Part shown: positions 61,885 through 64,000 of the stretch, in pieces
Numbering within the stretch: position 1 is the stretch's first letter
Layout: the number at the start of each line of letters is the position of its first letter
DNA from: Capitella teleta
Taxonomy: Eukaryota > Annelida > Polychaeta > Capitellidae
Direction: 5' to 3'
Length of the DNA: 64,000 nt
Assembly (NCBI GenBank): GCA_000328365.1
Contig: KB309895.1
Location: forward strand, 10,462 to 74,461
Made by a program: the position numbers and the translations under genes
Notes under the pieces: generated by a model
What the model saw: the letters and a program-made list of their open reading frames with translations, nothing else
The model's database searches: none
Told to the model about the DNA's origin: nothing

Positions 61885-64000
61885 ATGTCATCAACTTTTA
61901 GCGCAGAGTTTTATTTGATTCAAGCTGTGATTACAGTCAAATGTGCGCTGTTAGTCGTTCCTTGTGCTGTTTCAAATTCCCGTCACCATCCGACTGCATG
62001 GTGACCATTTACAACCCATACCCTGTTCGAAAGGGGAACATTAAAATATTTAGAACGTGTAGGTGCTGCTTTGTGACTTGCTTTACACACTAAAGCCGAT
62101 TGCGCACAGGCATCGATCATAGTCGTCCACTATATGGTGGTATTCCGAAATAACCCCAATGCGGTTGCTGCAACATTTAGTGCAGTGTGCAATGTTGAAA
62201 TACAGGGTTCGCTCAGGCGTCACATGACAGACTCAACTAGAGAAATTCACTAATGAAGAAGAATCGCTAATGAAAATCACATTAAATCAACATCAAAGTG
62301 CATTTTATCGTGCAAGTATGTCAAAATTCCAAAATTCCAGTTGAATCAACGCTGTGCTGTGAAATATTCATAAAAAGAACTTCTGCTGCACCTGCTCCTG
62401 AGAGCAGATAAACTCTAAGATACGACTTCGATTCGACTTCACTCGGATTTGCAATGCAGATTGGAACAGATGAAGTGAATCAAGTGAGCGTTGCTATATT
62501 TGACCAACATCAAGTTGGTTTGAAGCTCTGATATCAGATGCCATGGCAATTGAGTAGTGGAGCGATTCGGCACCATAGGGCTCATTGCATGGATGATGCA
62601 TCACTCTCAGAAGCACGTTTAGCCAGTTAATCTCAATTCGCTTCACGATTTGATTTTCCAATATTGTGAATTTGGAGCTGATTTTAGTAGAGTTTGATGA
62701 GAATTATGCGTGAATCGGAATTTGACTCTCCCCTCAATTTATCTGCATGATACTGTTATGGTTGATTGTAATAATGATAATCCATTCTCCCATATGCACT
62801 GAGTCCATCTGCTCACTAAATCACCAGTCGTCCAATTACCTTCCACTGAGAAACTGCACTCGATGTTCATATGATCATTGTGCATAATTAATCCTATGTA
62901 CAACTGCATGCATGAAATAGACATGCATTATTCAGCAAGATGAATATCACCAGACAGTACAATATAATTGGCACATGACAAGGAGTGCAGTTTTAATATA
63001 GAATTGATAAATATTTGCACTTGCAATAACACGCGTAAACCATGGGCAAAAAATCCTGTGTTTCATATCTTTAACGAGGCATTTATGATATCTTAGTATG
63101 ACTATACTAAAATGTGCGTGCCCTTCTCAAGGATTCTGAATTTAATTTTCTGATTTGTTGGAAACTCTGATTTGTTTATGCTCTCTCGAGGCAGCATAGT
63201 TCTGGTTCAAGTTTTTAAATCAATATTGAACAAAACTTGAATTTCGAAAACTAAACTGAACTAACATTTACAAGTCAATAACATTGATCATGATTGAAGT
63301 AATCCTGGCTTCCTTTTGGGTACTTCTGGGGCCCATCTTTTCCTTTGTGGTTCGAATTGATCAGCAGCCATGTTTGCTGATTGATTCGACCCTCCTTTTA
63401 CACCCCTGGGGTTCTACGACTTGTCTTGCATCGACAAGTGTCCACTTCGTCATTTAGATTTAGTCTTTGTATTCAGGGAGTTCAGCGAATGGAAACAAAG
63501 CTGTGGAGTAAAAATGAATCGTGGCTGGATCGACCTGGGACCATCCATGACATGGAATCATAATATTGCACCTCAACGACGATTGATTTAGGACACTGGT
63601 GGAGGAGCAAAAGGTACACGTGGTTTAGTCATGTGAAGTTCAGGCAGAATAGTATGATCATTCTGTGAGCAATGAGCTACATATCCAGCCTCTCTGTCCC
63701 ACAGCACAGGGCATAATGTTGGTTAAAAAAAAATCCCAATTACCCAAAAACACCGGCATACAAAGAGCAGACTTTCTGGTCGTAAGCATAACGGTTGCCC
63801 TATGATTACACAATGATTTGCATTGCAAATGCAGCAAAGGGGACGAAGGTGTTGTCCATTTTGCCTTCTCAATCAACACTGATCCATGTGAACTCGTGCA
63901 GACCTTCCGCTTGATTCCTTGCTTGTCGCCGTCAACAGAGCAGCAGAGATTGAATTACGTTCTGCGTAGATTGGCCTCGCTGCCGAAATAAACACACCAG
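61885..64000. other. gene-free stretch to window end
   Basis: No gene, RNA or repeat was recognised. Reading frames are short and lack motifs. Confidence 0.5.

Overview
This looks like nuclear DNA from an animal, probably a marine invertebrate in a draft assembly. The composition is AT-rich, there are long gene-free stretches, and there is a 50-base run of N at an (AT)n microsatellite. Degraded LINE, SINE, Tc1/mariner, hAT and probable piggyBac-type remnants are scattered through it. The one clear gene is a neuropeptide-type GPCR related to invertebrate FMRFamide receptors. I cannot fix the phylum: echinoderm, hemichordate, amphioxus or a lophotrochozoan would all fit, and no sequence here decides between them.

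Layout. 1-8 kb: a mariner-type element with 40-bp inverted ends (713-1931), a reverse-transcriptase fragment of a LINE (about 4316-4745), a solo transposon end (5184-5205) and an internally deleted hAT transposase on the minus strand (about 6810-7620). 8-21 kb: no recognisable gene, but a perfect 34-nt palindrome, a hairpin, one weak exon candidate and a cluster of consensus CRE palindromes. 20.7-21.8 kb: assembly gap plus (TA)n, a complete tRNA-derived SINE with a 12-bp target duplication, and a 15-bp minisatellite whose units resemble RFX X-boxes. 28.2-29.5 kb: the intronless GPCR on the minus strand, with a TATA/Inr-like promoter. 30-50 kb: gene desert with simple repeats and a 17-bp tandem repeat. 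50-54.6 kb: a perfect 127-bp tandem duplication, a CR1/Jockey-like LINE 3' fragment, a 73-nt inverted repeat and a piggyBac-like MITE with TTAA flanks. 60.6-61.9 kb: a 1.24-kb Tc1-like transposon with perfect 20-bp inverted repeats and a decayed transposase; its right end carries an extra fold-back copy of its own terminus.

There is no operon or pathway context to interpret. The receptor stands alone and everything else supportable is repeat biology or candidate cis-regulatory sequence. I found no undescribed multi-gene system. The most useful leads are the atypical receptor, the X-box-like array, the SINE family and the small transposon families defined by their ends.
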